Shown piece by piece: positions 1 to 8,822 of a stretch of DNA of 21,080 nt. Below the pieces are notes generated by a model. It did no database searches, was not told where the DNA came from, and saw only the letters and a list, made by a program, of their open reading frames with translations. Position numbers and translations under genes: made by a program. This DNA comes from CALREA01 sp041674865 (GTDB lineage Bacteria; Patescibacteriota; Gracilibacteria; UBA1369; UBA12463), in NCBI GenBank assembly GCA_041674865.1, contig JBAYUX010000021.1, positions 1 to 21,080 on the forward strand, given 5' to 3'. The stretch's first letter is position 1, and every line of letters starts with the position of its first letter.

Positions 1-590
1 ACAATAAAAATTCGAAACACCGTTAATTGAATCAATGACGTCCCAAGAATCGATGATAAAACCAAATAATCAAACAGTACAAAAAGAATCACATAAAAAA
101 GTCCCTTATCTAAATATCGCTGATATACCCTCTCCCATCGCGTCGGAACAAAGAGTCCAATCACCTTCGATCCATCAAATGGAGGCACAGGTAACAAATT
201 AAAAATTCCGAGTACAAGATTAATATCGAGAATCGTCTCAAATAATGCCGATGACCAACTTGGCAAAAACACATACGTTTCTCGCAAAAAAAGCGCTATC
301 GCAAATGCCATCAAAAAGTTCGACAAGGGCCCAGCCAAAGAAACAACTGCCGCATCGCGCAAAGGAACCTTGAAATACTGAGGATTTACCTGAACCGGCT
401 TTCCCCATCCAAATCGAAAAAATATAAGCATCAACGTTCCAACCACATCGAGGTGAGCCAAGGGATTCAACGTCAATCGCCCCTGAATTCGAGGGGTCGG
501 ATCCCCTAACCTATCAGCCAAATATGCATGACTGAACTCGTGAATGGTCGTAGCTACAACTAAGCCGATAATGAGGTATATAATCTCCAT
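1..590 (-). CDS. Site-2 protease family (peptidase M50) membrane metalloprotease, C-terminus cut by window edge
   Basis: The reading frame starts at ATG 590-588 and runs off the left edge; 196 residues are visible. The zinc-binding HExxH motif is seen as HEFSH at residues 17-21 in the first hydrophobic segment. The second family motif is NLLPVPPFDG at residues 131-140, whose Asp139 is the expected third zinc ligand. Several hydrophobic segments (about 1-16, 46-60, 80-101, 119-135, 163-182) fit an intramembrane protease. Small M50 proteins of this class cleave membrane-embedded substrates, but the substrate here cannot be told. An extended -10 (TG-G-TAGAAT, - strand, 600-605) would place transcription only a few bases before the ATG, so the mRNA may be nearly leaderless. 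It is divergent from the neighbouring tRNA-Ser. Family assignment is firm; physiological role is unknown. Confidence 0.9.
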   Translation of the reverse strand, partial: MEIIYLIIGLVVATTIHEFSHAYLADRLGDPTPRIQGRLTLNPLAHLDVVGTLMLIFFRFGWGKPVQVNPQYFKVPLRDAAVVSLAGPLSNFLMAFAIALFLRETYVFLPSWSSALFETILDINLVLGIFNLLPVPPFDGSKVIGLFVPTRWERVYQRYLDKGLFYVILFVLFDYLVLSSILGTSLIQLTVFRIFI

Positions 591-599
591 ACAAAGCGC

Positions 600-605
600 A
601 TTCTA
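600..605 (-). promoter_or_regulatory. Extended -10 element for the M50 protease gene
   Basis: On the - strand TAGAAT is preceded by TGG, giving a TGn extended -10. No good -35 is seen at 16-18 nt. The predicted start of transcription is about 3 nt before the ATG at 590. Confidence 0.4.
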
Positions 606-630
606 CCACAAAGAAGTCAGGAAGCACCTG

Positions 631-659
631 TTGAATTTACAAAGAAAAACTGGTAAAAC
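631..659 (+). promoter_or_regulatory. Sigma70-type promoter for tRNA-Ser(GGA)
   Basis: TTGAAT (631-636), 17-nt spacer, TAAAAC (654-659). The predicted start near 666 lies about 10 nt before the mature tRNA 5' end. Spacing equals that of other promoters in the window. Confidence 0.6.
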
Positions 660-676
660 TAGCGAGCACCAAACAA

Positions 677-764
677 GGAGGGGTCGCATAGAGGCCTAGT
701 GCGCAACATTGGAAATGTTGTATACCGCAAGGTATCGGGAGTTCGAATCTCCCCCCCTCCGCCA
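677..764 (+). tRNA. tRNA-Ser(GGA), CCA encoded
   Basis: A complete class II tRNA. The acceptor stem is GGAGGGG (677-683) with CCCCTCC (754-760), discriminator G761, and CCA at 762-764. The D stem is GCA/TGC (686-688 with 700-702). The anticodon stem CAACA/TGTTG (704-708, 716-720) closes a loop with anticodon GGA at 711-713, which reads UCC and UCU. The long variable arm pairs ATACC with GGTAT across GCAA (722-735), as expected for tRNA-Ser. The T arm is gggag/ctccc around ttcgaat (737-753). The convergent 515-aa gene ends only 10 nt beyond the CCA, and no terminator is seen between them. Confidence 0.97.
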
Positions 765-773
765 CTTTAAAAA

Positions 774-2321
774 TTACTCAGATTTAGTGCTTGGTCGAAG
801 AGGCCGAGCATCAGTATATTTCAAGAGCTTCACAGCAAAAGCATCTTTATCGACCTGTGATCCAAGGTCACCAAACGACACGGAGCCAAGGTTCAATTTA
901 ATAAGTCGAGATTTTGGATCACTACTTTCCGTAGAAGTAACATAAAGATCTACGTATTTTTCCGCAGGATGAGAATATGCATAAATTACCTCTCCGCCTT
1001 TTTTGTAAAAAGCATATTGCGCATCCGAAAAATCAACTCCATTCTCACCACCAATACGCTGCGTGTTCGTTATTTTATGGGAGTCAACGCTCGCATTAAC
1101 AGCATGAAGATACTGCTCTGGCCCAAAGAATGCATCGAGCTGAGCACTAATATTTTCACTAACCTTTTCGCGACCTGACTCATGAGATTTTTTATATCCA
1201 TCAAGAATCTTTTCAGCAGCAGCACGGAATGCCTGTTCGCCATCCTTAAGAGTAGGAAACATAGGTGAATTTCGAGTCGGACGATCCATCAAAGAATACC
1301 GAATACCACCTGCATCTCGAACAACGCGAAGATGTACAGATCGTTTACTTCCGTCACCAGTATCGATGGACATCGTAAATACCGGATTACCAAACTGGTC
1401 TTTTCCTTTAACGACAACAATAGGCAATCCATATTTTTCTCTGTATCCTGCAGCTGCAGTTTCAACAACTCTTTCTGCGGAAGCTTCTACATCTTCAAGA
1501 GATTCCTTCGGTTCTTCCGGAAGCTTTGTTTGAAGAGGAATAACCTCTGGATTTTTTGGAGTTTTTTTCTGATCTAGCTCAGAAAAACGACTCTTTGGAG
1601 CATTGCCAGAAGCAACCCGTAAGTCGTAAAGAATCCTTGTAGGATCAGCATCATCTGGAACCATCTCCTTTGCTCGCTTGAAAGCGAGAAGAAGATTGAA
1701 AACTCCGTGCGCACCATAAATCGTGCCTGCACCAAACGTTCTATCAAGACTCTCCTTGAACGCAGCAGGATCGAACTCCCCGGCCTTCGTAGCACCAACG
1801 CTCAATCGCTGAAGAGCATCCATAACATTAATGGCATCACCATTCTTCATAGAAGCAAAATTGCTAACAATGAGACATTTGGTATTCAGCGCATCAAACT
1901 CCTTGGCTAATTCAGACCACTCTTTCCACTCATCAGCGGTACGCTCCTTTGCAGCATCATATGGAGCAGCGCTGACACCACCAATCGTACGACCTTCAAA
2001 GATAAAACCAACTTTTGGGAGATCCTTCCGAGCTTCTGGATCAGCCTTTCCAAGCTTATGACCTTCATAGCGCTTAAGAGGCTTATACTGCTTCTCTCTT
2101 TCAACTCCTGACTTAACGTCGAGACGACACTTAGCAGCATTTTTCAACGCTTCAGCGCGCTTCTCCTTCCCGTCTACAGGCTTATCTTTAGCTTCCTTTG
2201 GAGCAGGAATACTTTCAGGAGCTGGCTGAGGAGCCTCAGGGCCACCATGTTGAAAAACAAACTTCTTCTCTACGAGAGAAAGGGCAAGAGATGAATGAAA
2301 TGCACGAAGAAACGTTTTCAT
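774..2321 (-). CDS. Protein of unknown function, 515 aa
   Basis: No family is recognised. The start ATG at 2321-2319 fits the consensus promoter at 2349-2377, which predicts a leader of about 20 nt. Residues 1-20 are moderately hydrophobic (FHSSLALSLV) but lack a clear signal peptidase site. Residues 27-60 are rich in Pro, Ala, Glu and Lys and look disordered. The rest is a hydrophilic mix: helical stretches around 125-215, a second Pro/Lys/Glu-rich linker about 250-275, then beta-rich segments about 300-350 (GLPIVVVKGKDQFGNPVFTM region) and 415-495. No transmembrane segment or catalytic motif stands out. It is monocistronic, downstream of the typA terminator, and convergent with tRNA-Ser(GGA). 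Coding nature is supported by length, promoter and protein-like composition; function is open. Confidence 0.8.
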   Translation of the reverse strand: MKTFLRAFHSSLALSLVEKKFVFQHGGPEAPQPAPESIPAPKEAKDKPVDGKEKRAEALKNAAKCRLDVKSGVEREKQYKPLKRYEGHKLGKADPEARKDLPKVGFIFEGRTIGGVSAAPYDAAKERTADEWKEWSELAKEFDALNTKCLIVSNFASMKNGDAINVMDALQRLSVGATKAGEFDPAAFKESLDRTFGAGTIYGAHGVFNLLLAFKRAKEMVPDDADPTRILYDLRVASGNAPKSRFSELDQKKTPKNPEVIPLQTKLPEEPKESLEDVEASAERVVETAAAGYREKYGLPIVVVKGKDQFGNPVFTMSIDTGDGSKRSVHLRVVRDAGGIRYSLMDRPTRNSPMFPTLKDGEQAFRAAAEKILDGYKKSHESGREKVSENISAQLDAFFGPEQYLHAVNASVDSHKITNTQRIGGENGVDFSDAQYAFYKKGGEVIYAYSHPAEKYVDLYVTSTESSDPKSRLIKLNLGSVSFGDLGSQVDKDAFAVKLLKYTDARPLRPSTKSE

Positions 2322-2348
2322 ATGTTTTATTTTTATTTATGTATCATT

Positions 2349-2377
2349 ATTATAGCAGAAAATAGCCATTTTATCAA
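2349..2377 (-). promoter_or_regulatory. Consensus sigma70 promoter of the 515-aa gene
   Basis: On the - strand: TTGATA (2377-2372), 17-nt spacer, perfect TATAAT (2354-2349). The predicted start is near 2342, leaving an AT-rich leader of about 20 nt without a Shine-Dalgarno sequence. Confidence 0.8.
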
Positions 2378-2387
2378 TATACGACAA

Positions 2388-2420
2388 AGGGGAACCAGCT
2401 TAGAACAAGCCAGCTCCCCT
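2388..2420 (-). terminator. Hairpin terminator after typA
   Basis: A 14-bp helix with some G-U pairs and a 5-nt loop lies about 40 nt after the typA stop. The base is AGGGGA/TCCCCT (2420-2415 and 2393-2388), continued by GCTGGCTT pairing with AAGCTGGT. The following - strand bases TTTGT form a weak U tract, so termination is likely but may be incomplete. Confidence 0.65.
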
Positions 2421-2460
2421 GTTTATCATTATTGCAGCTTCAAATAAGCTTAAAATCCGA

Positions 2461-4266
2461 TTAGCTTCTAGTACTTCGCTTTCGATCTCCTTCCGTAAGA
2501 CCCTTCTTTCGAAGACGAATCGACTTTGGAGTGATCTCAACGAGCTCATCATTTTCAATATATTCGAGAGCCTGCTCCAAGTTCATGCTCTGTGGTGGAA
2601 CGAGCTTAACCGCCTCATCCGTACCAGATGCACGCATGTTTGTAAGCTTCTTTTCCTTACATGGATTAACCGTAAGATCGTTATCACGAGCATGTTCACC
2701 GATAATCATACCTTCATAGATATCAACACCAGCGGCCAAGAACATCTTTCCACGCTCCTGCAAATTCCAAAGAGCATAGGCAACCGTCTTTCCAGTATCT
2801 CCAGAAATCATAACACCATTCTGTCGGTGCTGAATGTCACCCTTATACGGCTGATATTCATAATAACTGTGATCCATAATACCTTCGCCTCGTGTATCCA
2901 TAATGAAGTCTGATCGGAAACCAAGAAGGCCTCGTGTTGGAACGTAATACTCGAGACGAGTGTGAGCATTCTCTGATTGCATGTTGACCATCTCTCCTTT
3001 TCGCTTACCCAAGCGCTCAATAACGATACCAGCATAACCATCTGGAACATCGATCATGACATATTCAATAGGCTCATACTTCTGGCCACTGATCATCTTC
3101 ATAATAACCTCTGGTCGTGAAACTTGAACTTCGAAACCTTCACGTCGCATATTTTCGAGCAACACAGAAAGGTGAAGTTCACCACGTCCAGCAACCGTAA
3201 ATCCATCCGTTCCTTCAAGAGCCGTAACCTTCAAACCAACATTCGTCTGAAGTTCTCGATCCAATCGTTCTCGGATATGTCGTGTCGTAACAAACTTTCC
3301 TTCTTTACCAGCAAATGGAGAGTTGTTAACCAAGAAGTTCATCTCAAGTGTTGGCTCATCAATTTCGATGAGTGGCATTGGGGTTGGATTTGCAGCATCA
3401 GTAATTGTCTCACCAATCGTGATATCAGAAATACCAGCAACCGCACAAAGATCACCGCACTCAACACGCTCAACTTCTACCTGTGAAACACCCTGATAGA
3501 CGAGAAGTTTTGTAAGCTTTGCAGTTGTAATAGATCCATCACGTCGAGAAACAACGACTGGCTTGTTCTTTTCAAGTGTTCCGCTGAACACACGACCGAT
3601 AGCAATTCGTCCAACATAATCGTCATACGCAAGGTTAGAAACCTGCATCTGAAGAACCTTATCTCCGTTCGCTGGATAAATAGGAACATGCTTCATGATC
3701 GTCTCAAAAAGCGGTGTAAGGTCAGTGCTTGTCGTATCTTCGAGAGAAAGTTTTGCGAGACCCTGTCGTCCAATCGTATAAACAATTGGGAAGTCGAGCT
3801 GCTGGTCATTGGCGCCAAGAGCGACGAAAAGATCAAAGACCATGTCGATAACTTTGTGTGCTCGCTGATCGGCACGATCGATTTTGTTGATAACAACAAT
3901 TGGCTTGAGGCCAAGTGCAAGAGACTTTTTCAAAACGAACTTTGTCTGTGGCATTGGTCCTTCCTTCGCATCAACGAGGAGAAGAACGCAGTCTACCGTC
4001 TTCAAAACACGCTCAACTTCAGAACCGAAGTCAGCGTGGCCCGGAGTATCCACGATATTGATTTTGACGCCGTTGTAATGAATTGAGCAGTTCTTTGCAG
4101 AGATAGTAATACCTCGTTCTCGTTCCAAAGGGTTACTATCCATAACACAATCAACCGTCTCTTCGTTCTCACGGAAAGCACCTCCCTGCTTCAAAAGGTG
4201 GTCGGTAAGCGTCGTTTTTCCATGGTCAACGTGCGCAATAATAGCAATATTCAAGATCTTCTCCAT
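2461..4266 (-). CDS. typA: Ribosome-binding translational GTPase TypA/BipA
   Basis: At 601 aa it matches the usual length of TypA/BipA, an EF-G-related GTPase that binds 70S ribosomes and aids 50S assembly under stress. G1 is AHVDHGKTT (11-19), the switch I region has RERGITI (49-55), G3 is DTPGH (73-77) and G4 is NKID (127-130). The G5 region reads VYTIGRQG (162-169), where family members usually carry SA, a small departure. Domains II, III and V follow, and the C-terminal IRLRKKGL motif is typical. The start is ATG 4266-4264, downstream of a TTGCTT/TATAAT promoter, with a small palindromic hairpin in the leader and no Shine-Dalgarno. It is a single-gene unit closed by the hairpin at 2388-2420. 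Confidence 0.97.
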   Translation of the reverse strand: MEKILNIAIIAHVDHGKTTLTDHLLKQGGAFRENEETVDCVMDSNPLERERGITISAKNCSIHYNGVKINIVDTPGHADFGSEVERVLKTVDCVLLLVDAKEGPMPQTKFVLKKSLALGLKPIVVINKIDRADQRAHKVIDMVFDLFVALGANDQQLDFPIVYTIGRQGLAKLSLEDTTSTDLTPLFETIMKHVPIYPANGDKVLQMQVSNLAYDDYVGRIAIGRVFSGTLEKNKPVVVSRRDGSITTAKLTKLLVYQGVSQVEVERVECGDLCAVAGISDITIGETITDAANPTPMPLIEIDEPTLEMNFLVNNSPFAGKEGKFVTTRHIRERLDRELQTNVGLKVTALEGTDGFTVAGRGELHLSVLLENMRREGFEVQVSRPEVIMKMISGQKYEPIEYVMIDVPDGYAGIVIERLGKRKGEMVNMQSENAHTRLEYYVPTRGLLGFRSDFIMDTRGEGIMDHSYYEYQPYKGDIQHRQNGVMISGDTGKTVAYALWNLQERGKMFLAAGVDIYEGMIIGEHARDNDLTVNPCKEKKLTNMRASGTDEAVKLVPPQSMNLEQALEYIENDELVEITPKSIRLRKKGLTEGDRKRSTRS

Positions 4267-4284
4267 AGTAGTTTGGGGTTGCGA

Positions 4285-4298
4285 GGCTTAACTAAGCC
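4285..4298 (-). other. Palindromic hairpin in the typA leader
   Basis: GGCTTA, 2 nt, TAAGCC forms a perfect 6-bp inverted repeat within the predicted 5' untranslated region, about 20 nt before the ATG. It could be an operator or a leader hairpin; which of these cannot be decided from sequence. Confidence 0.4.
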
Positions 4299-4314
4299 CT
4301 ATATAAGCTCGGAG

Positions 4315-4342
4315 ATTATACAGACAAAAGCTAAAAAAGCAA
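4315..4342 (-). promoter_or_regulatory. Sigma70-type promoter of typA
   Basis: On the - strand: TTGCTT (4342-4337), 16-nt spacer, perfect TATAAT (4320-4315). The predicted start is near 4308, giving a leader of about 42 nt. Confidence 0.65.
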
Positions 4343-4353
4343 ATCTGGATGGC

Positions 4354-4363
4354 AGGACGTCCT
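4354..4363. promoter_or_regulatory. Perfect 10-bp palindrome upstream of the typA promoter
   Basis: AGGACGTCCT lies about 12 bp upstream of the typA -35 element. A regulator site is possible, but one 10-bp palindrome alone is weak evidence. Confidence 0.25.
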
Positions 4364-4392
4364 TTTGAGAGAAGCAGCTTCAAAGATTCCCC

Positions 4393-4421
4393 TTCACCCA
4401 CAATCACTCTCGTGGCATACT
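4393..4421 (+). promoter_or_regulatory. Possible promoter of tRNA-Ser(CGA)
   Basis: TTCACC (4393-4398), 17-nt spacer, CATACT (4416-4421). The match is weak, but position and spacing suit a start about 20 nt before the tRNA. Confidence 0.35.
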
Positions 4422-4446
4422 TCCGGTCGCAAAGAGACCAAGGCAC

Positions 4447-4536
4447 GGAGAGGTGCGTGAGTGGTTGAAACGAGTACTCTCGAAAAGTACCAGGGTCGCA
4501 AGATCCTCGAGGGTTCGAATCCCTCCCTCTCCGCCA
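4447..4536 (+). tRNA. tRNA-Ser(CGA), CCA encoded
   Basis: A complete class II tRNA. The acceptor is GGAGAGG (4447-4453) with CCTCTCC (4526-4532), discriminator G4533, CCA 4534-4536. The D stem is CGT/ACG (4456-4458 with 4470-4472). The anticodon stem GTACT/AGTAC (4474-4478, 4486-4490) carries anticodon CGA at 4481-4483, which reads UCG. The variable arm is a 6-bp helix with a GCAA loop (4492-4507), and the T arm is gagggttcgaatccctc (4509-4525). Acceptor and T arm closely match the tRNA-Ser(GGA) at 677. It sits between typA and leuS on the opposite strand, 36 nt from the leuS stop. Confidence 0.97.
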
Positions 4537-4572
4537 AAAATAATGTGACACATCAAGCGAACAAAAAAACCG

Positions 4573-7068
4573 CTACGTTTTCGATGTAACAAAATTAACA
4601 ACCTTCGACGGAACAAATATCGTTTTCTCAATGCCTGCATCGCCAATTGCTCGTCTAACAGACTCAAGACCCTGTGCCTGAAGAGAAACAACTTCTTGAT
4701 CTCGGGCAGTCTGAGGATCGAGGTCAAGGGTACCGCGAAGCTTTCCATTAACCTGAACTGCCATGGTAACGACCTTAAGTGCCGCCATAGTTTCATCATA
4801 CTGTGGCCACTCGCTACGATGAACACTATAGCCATTTTGCAGAATGGTACTCCATGTCTCTTCAGCCATCATTGGAGCAATTGGTGCCATAAGCTGACAA
4901 AGAATCTCCGCCAACTGACGAGGAATGCTCGGTAATTTCATAAGCATATTCGTCAGAATCATCAATTTTGAGATAGCGGTATTAAATTTAAACTGCTCGA
5001 TATCTTGAGTTACGCCGCGAATAATAAGCTGCACTTCACCTTGAATAGCGGGATCAACCTCAGCAGTGTCACTCACATGATTAAACACCGTCCAAGTGCG
5101 ATCAAGCCAACCTTTTACACCTTGCATACCTTTAGTGCTCCATGGCTTTGTTTTTTCAAACGGACCAAGGAACATCTCAGCAGCACGAAGAACGTCGACA
5201 CCGTGTTCATCAATAACGGTATCAACTGGAACAACATTGCCAATTGATTTGGACATTTTTTGTCCATCTTCCCCAAGAATCATTCCCTGATTTCGAAGTC
5301 GCTGAAAAGGCTCTTTCGTTGGAACAGCCCCAGCATCATACAAAACCTTATGCCAAAAACGAGCATACAATAAATGCAATACAGCATGTTCTGTGCCCCC
5401 AACATAGAGATCAACAGGAAGCCATTGTTGTAATTTTTCTGGATCAGCAAGAGCTTGATCATTTTTCGGATCAATAAATCGAAGATAGTACCAACAGCTA
5501 CCGGCCCAGTTCGGCATTGTATTAGTTTCACGACGTCCGCCATCGGGAAGATTTACCCAATTTTCCGCCTTACTTAAAACCGGTTTTGGATCAGAGCCCT
5601 TAATCGGATTAAAATCCTTCATATCAGGAAGCAAAAGCGGAAGCTCACTCTCATCAACAAGTGCAATAGAGCCATCGGGTCTATGAATAATTGGGAATGG
5701 CTCACCCCAATAACGCTGACGACTAAACACCCAATCACGTAACTTATAGTTCACTTTTCGTTCACCAAAGCCCTGCTCTTCAGCAAAATCCATAATACGA
5801 GCACGAGCCTCTTTGGCATTCAAACCATTAAGAAAATCTGAGTTCTGTAGAACACCGGCATCAGGATCTTCATCAACACCATTTGGAAAAATATCTACGA
5901 CAGAAAGACCATAAACAGCAGCAAAATCTTTATCTCGCTGATCAGCACTTGGAACACCCATAACGGCACCTGTACCATAATGACCTAGAACGTAGTCCCC
6001 AATCCAAACCTGAACATTCTCATTGGTAAGAGGATTTTTAACATATGCACCAGTAAAAACACCTGTTTTTTGCTGATCCTCTCGCTGTCGGTCCATATCT
6101 TGCTTATTACGCGCCTGAGCAGCATAAGCCTGAACGGCCTCGCGTTGCTCGGCCGTCGTAATTTTCTGAACAAGTGGATGCTCAGGAGCCAACACGACAT
6201 ATGTAACACCAGCAAGCGTTTCCGGACGTGTAGTGTAAACATCAATCTTGGCATCCGAACCATCCTCGCCTTTTACTCCATCGATCGGAAAGCCCATTTG
6301 CAGCCCCTCACTTCGACCAATCCAATTACGCTGCATCTCCTTCACGCCATCTGGCCAATCAACGAGATTTAAATCCTCGAGCAAACGATCAGCATAATCA
6401 GTAATTTTCAAAACCCACTGTTTTAAAGGTTTTCGTTCAACAGGAAAATTACCTCGTTCAGATTTACCATCAATAACTTCTTCATTCGACAGCACAGTAC
6501 CAAGCTCGGGACACCAGTTAACTACTGAATCTTCCATGTAGGCCAAGCCTTTCTCGTACAACTTGGTAAAAATCCACTGAGTCCATTTGTAATAACCTGG
6601 ATCGGTAGTGGCAAGTTCTCGATCCCAATCATAAGACAATCCAATGCGCTGCATAACGGCACGGAAACTCGCTGAAGCTTGTGCAACAGCATTACTTGGA
6701 TGCTCACCAGTTTTAATTGCATGCTGCTCCGCCGGTAAACCAAAGGCATCCCATCCCATCGGATGAAGAACATTCTTTCCTTGCATACGTCGCATACGTG
6801 AATATGCATCAGTACCAAGATATCCAGCCATGTGGCCCACATGAAGACCACTACCAGAAGGGTACGGAAACATATCAAGAACATACTCATTTTCCGCTCG
6901 ATCACCACCTTCATTCGCAGCAAAAAGCTTATCATCAACCCACTTCTTAGCCCAATGCTCATCTCGATTACGAAAATCATAAGGATGATTCTGGGGAGCA
7001 TATACTGGCTGCGAAGATGAGGCATCAGGCGAACCATCAGACGGATTGCCAGGCGATAATCGAACCAT
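4573..7068 (-). CDS. leuS: Leucyl-tRNA synthetase
   Basis: This class I synthetase charges tRNA-Leu with leucine. At 831 aa it has the normal bacterial length. The HIGH motif is HVGH (76-79) in a GSGLHVGHMAGY context and the KMSKS motif is KMSKS (604-608). The CP1 editing domain is present, with TTRPETL (279-285) and the GTGAVMGVPSADQRDKDF stretch (365-382). The zinc-site region reads CPELGTVLSNEEVIDGKSER (186-205) and lacks the usual extra cysteines, as in some other bacterial LeuRS. About 25 N-terminal residues are Ser/Pro-rich, so the true start may be slightly downstream. It is the last gene of the - strand unit, 27 bp after the fold-type I aminotransferase. That position, behind a Leu-codon leader peptide, suggests its expression responds to Leu-tRNA supply. 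Confidence 0.97.
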   Translation of the reverse strand: MVRLSPGNPSDGSPDASSSQPVYAPQNHPYDFRNRDEHWAKKWVDDKLFAANEGGDRAENEYVLDMFPYPSGSGLHVGHMAGYLGTDAYSRMRRMQGKNVLHPMGWDAFGLPAEQHAIKTGEHPSNAVAQASASFRAVMQRIGLSYDWDRELATTDPGYYKWTQWIFTKLYEKGLAYMEDSVVNWCPELGTVLSNEEVIDGKSERGNFPVERKPLKQWVLKITDYADRLLEDLNLVDWPDGVKEMQRNWIGRSEGLQMGFPIDGVKGEDGSDAKIDVYTTRPETLAGVTYVVLAPEHPLVQKITTAEQREAVQAYAAQARNKQDMDRQREDQQKTGVFTGAYVKNPLTNENVQVWIGDYVLGHYGTGAVMGVPSADQRDKDFAAVYGLSVVDIFPNGVDEDPDAGVLQNSDFLNGLNAKEARARIMDFAEEQGFGERKVNYKLRDWVFSRQRYWGEPFPIIHRPDGSIALVDESELPLLLPDMKDFNPIKGSDPKPVLSKAENWVNLPDGGRRETNTMPNWAGSCWYYLRFIDPKNDQALADPEKLQQWLPVDLYVGGTEHAVLHLLYARFWHKVLYDAGAVPTKEPFQRLRNQGMILGEDGQKMSKSIGNVVPVDTVIDEHGVDVLRAAEMFLGPFEKTKPWSTKGMQGVKGWLDRTWTVFNHVSDTAEVDPAIQGEVQLIIRGVTQDIEQFKFNTAISKLMILTNMLMKLPSIPRQLAEILCQLMAPIAPMMAEETWSTILQNGYSVHRSEWPQYDETMAALKVVTMAVQVNGKLRGTLDLDPQTARDQEVVSLQAQGLESVRRAIGDAGIEKTIFVPSKVVNFVTSKT

Positions 7069-7095
7069 AGTACTATGGATTAAAGATTAGAGAAA

Positions 7096-8745
7096 TCAAG
7101 AATGAGTGCCGGCAAATTGCACTGAAGGGAAAGAAGGATCACGATGAGAAGCGTCATGATCAGAACCACCTTGTGATTGAATATATTTTGCAAAGGCTGG
7201 CTCCGTAGACTTACCAACAGAGAATCGCATATATGTACCTGACGTCATATTAGTTTCAACACCAAGGCAACCAGTAGTATACAAAACATCGCTCGAACTA
7301 ATTCCAGGTAATAATTTTACAAAAAGATAGAGGCCCAGCGGATTTTCCAAATCATCATTCACGATATGTGACTGATCCGGATCGAAAATATGAGCAAATG
7401 AATCATTTCCAAGTAAATACTGACGCAATCCTCGACGCTCCTGTGCCCAAAATTCATGCAACGAACGAACGGCCGTTTCTTGATCGGCAGATGTGTCGCA
7501 AAGAGCCTGAACAATAGCACTTCGGAAGTGTCCATTTCCCGCAGAGAGTGTCATATTTACATTTTGAACGGCATCAAATAATTCAGGATTGGTAGACATA
7601 TATGTACCAATTCGTTCACCACAAAGACCATGCGTCTTAGAAAAACTTTCAACGATAATCACACGATCCATAATGGCAGGCATATTGATAACTCCAGCAA
7701 AAAGTTCACGTGCCTTCTCGGGCGGAAGTGTTCGGACATAAACGGAATCAAGAATAATAATAGCCTGTGGATTACGGTCAATAATGGCATTACAAGTCGC
7801 AAAAAGTTGACTAGGAGTCATCTTGGTACCTGATGGATTACCAACAGGGGTAATGTACCAAGTATCCTGCTTAGGACCGGTTTCTGGATTATTTCTAGTA
7901 TAAAAATCAGCAACATCCTTAGGACCAAGATGTAATCTATTATCTTGAGAGGTCGGAAGTCGTTCAAGATCAGCAACCTGCCCATTACTACTTCGTAGGT
8001 TAAGAATCTGACCCCATGTTCCAAAACTATTATCTGGATAGATAAAACGAGGTCTGGTGCGTCGATCATAACTTGGAGCAGAATCAGGAGGCCTTGCCTG
8101 AGTAGGACGACGACGATCAGGAGCACGAGGAGTCGCACCAGCCACAATATCACTCTGAGGAGATCGCCTATCCTGTGCGCGCTTAATCATACCGGTAACG
8201 ATATCATCAAGAGCACGCATACCTCCATTGGTAATGCATGCATTCTTCGTCAGCGCTTCAATCATACCTGGAACATTAGAAAAACCATAGTGAGGATCAA
8301 AGTATTCCACCATGGCTCGTCGAGCTTTTTCAAGACCCTTTGAAGCCAGGTCATAACACGTCCCATGCTCTTCGAGATTTGCTACATGCTGCTGGTGTGC
8401 ACGTCTATAAATATCGTCAATAGTTGGTTTAACAAAAGATGGAAGATCTACGTCTCCAATAGACATCATTTGTATAAAATCCGGACGATCACCGAGAAGT
8501 TCCATAACACGATTTGCCACTCTTCCTCGCATCGTAGCAGCTCGAATTGCAGCACCTGCAAACTCCTTATTAATTTTATCATCAGCAGCAACGCGCTCCC
8601 AAACTGCCCGAATACGATCCTGCGTATTAAGATGCACTCCTCTCAACGCTTCCAATTCTGGAACGATACGATTCGCATGATCCGCAACAGTAGGATCAAC
8701 CTGTCGTAGCGCTACTTGTTCTCCAGGAGCATGAACTGAAGCCAT
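7096..8745 (-). CDS. Fold-type I PLP-dependent aminotransferase (class I/II) with an unusual insertion
   Basis: The PLP signature is complete: phosphate-binding TNGGM (172-176), GNPSG (302-306), the Asp/Tyr pair of LDSVY (D333, Y336), catalytic Lys370 in ESFSK, Arg378 in CGERIG, and a likely substrate-carboxylate Arg507 in YMRFS. At 549 aa it is well over the usual 380-430. The extra length is an N-terminal extension of about 90 residues and a Pro/Arg/Asp-rich insertion at about 190-235 that looks disordered. Class I/II aminotransferases move amino groups between amino acids and 2-oxoacids; the substrate cannot be read from sequence. It lies 77 bp after the E1 gene and 27 bp before leuS, so co-transcription is likely. 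No Shine-Dalgarno is seen; the - strand bases before the ATG are a C-run and T-run. Confidence 0.85.
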   Translation of the reverse strand: MASVHAPGEQVALRQVDPTVADHANRIVPELEALRGVHLNTQDRIRAVWERVAADDKINKEFAGAAIRAATMRGRVANRVMELLGDRPDFIQMMSIGDVDLPSFVKPTIDDIYRRAHQQHVANLEEHGTCYDLASKGLEKARRAMVEYFDPHYGFSNVPGMIEALTKNACITNGGMRALDDIVTGMIKRAQDRRSPQSDIVAGATPRAPDRRRPTQARPPDSAPSYDRRTRPRFIYPDNSFGTWGQILNLRSSNGQVADLERLPTSQDNRLHLGPKDVADFYTRNNPETGPKQDTWYITPVGNPSGTKMTPSQLFATCNAIIDRNPQAIIILDSVYVRTLPPEKARELFAGVINMPAIMDRVIIVESFSKTHGLCGERIGTYMSTNPELFDAVQNVNMTLSAGNGHFRSAIVQALCDTSADQETAVRSLHEFWAQERRGLRQYLLGNDSFAHIFDPDQSHIVNDDLENPLGLYLFVKLLPGISSSDVLYTTGCLGVETNMTSGTYMRFSVGKSTEPAFAKYIQSQGGSDHDASHRDPSFPSVQFAGTHS

Positions 8746-8822
8746 AAAGGGGGGAATTAAAAGGTAAAGAAGGGTGAAGTATGGTCTAGAATCAAAGGTA
8801 AAGTCAAATAAAAGAAGAATGA

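Noticed and set aside
709..945. 78-aa + strand frame starting inside tRNA-Ser(GGA)
   Set aside because: It lies within the tRNA and antisense to the 515-aa gene.
4560..4578. Intrinsic terminator after leuS (T7 run on - strand)
   Set aside because: The preceding stem is at most about 5 bp of A-T-rich pairing, too weak to call.
4404..4835. - strand frames crossing tRNA-Ser(CGA) near the end of leuS
   Set aside because: They overlap the tRNA or leuS in another frame. They include the spurious peptide expected from translating an antisense tRNA.
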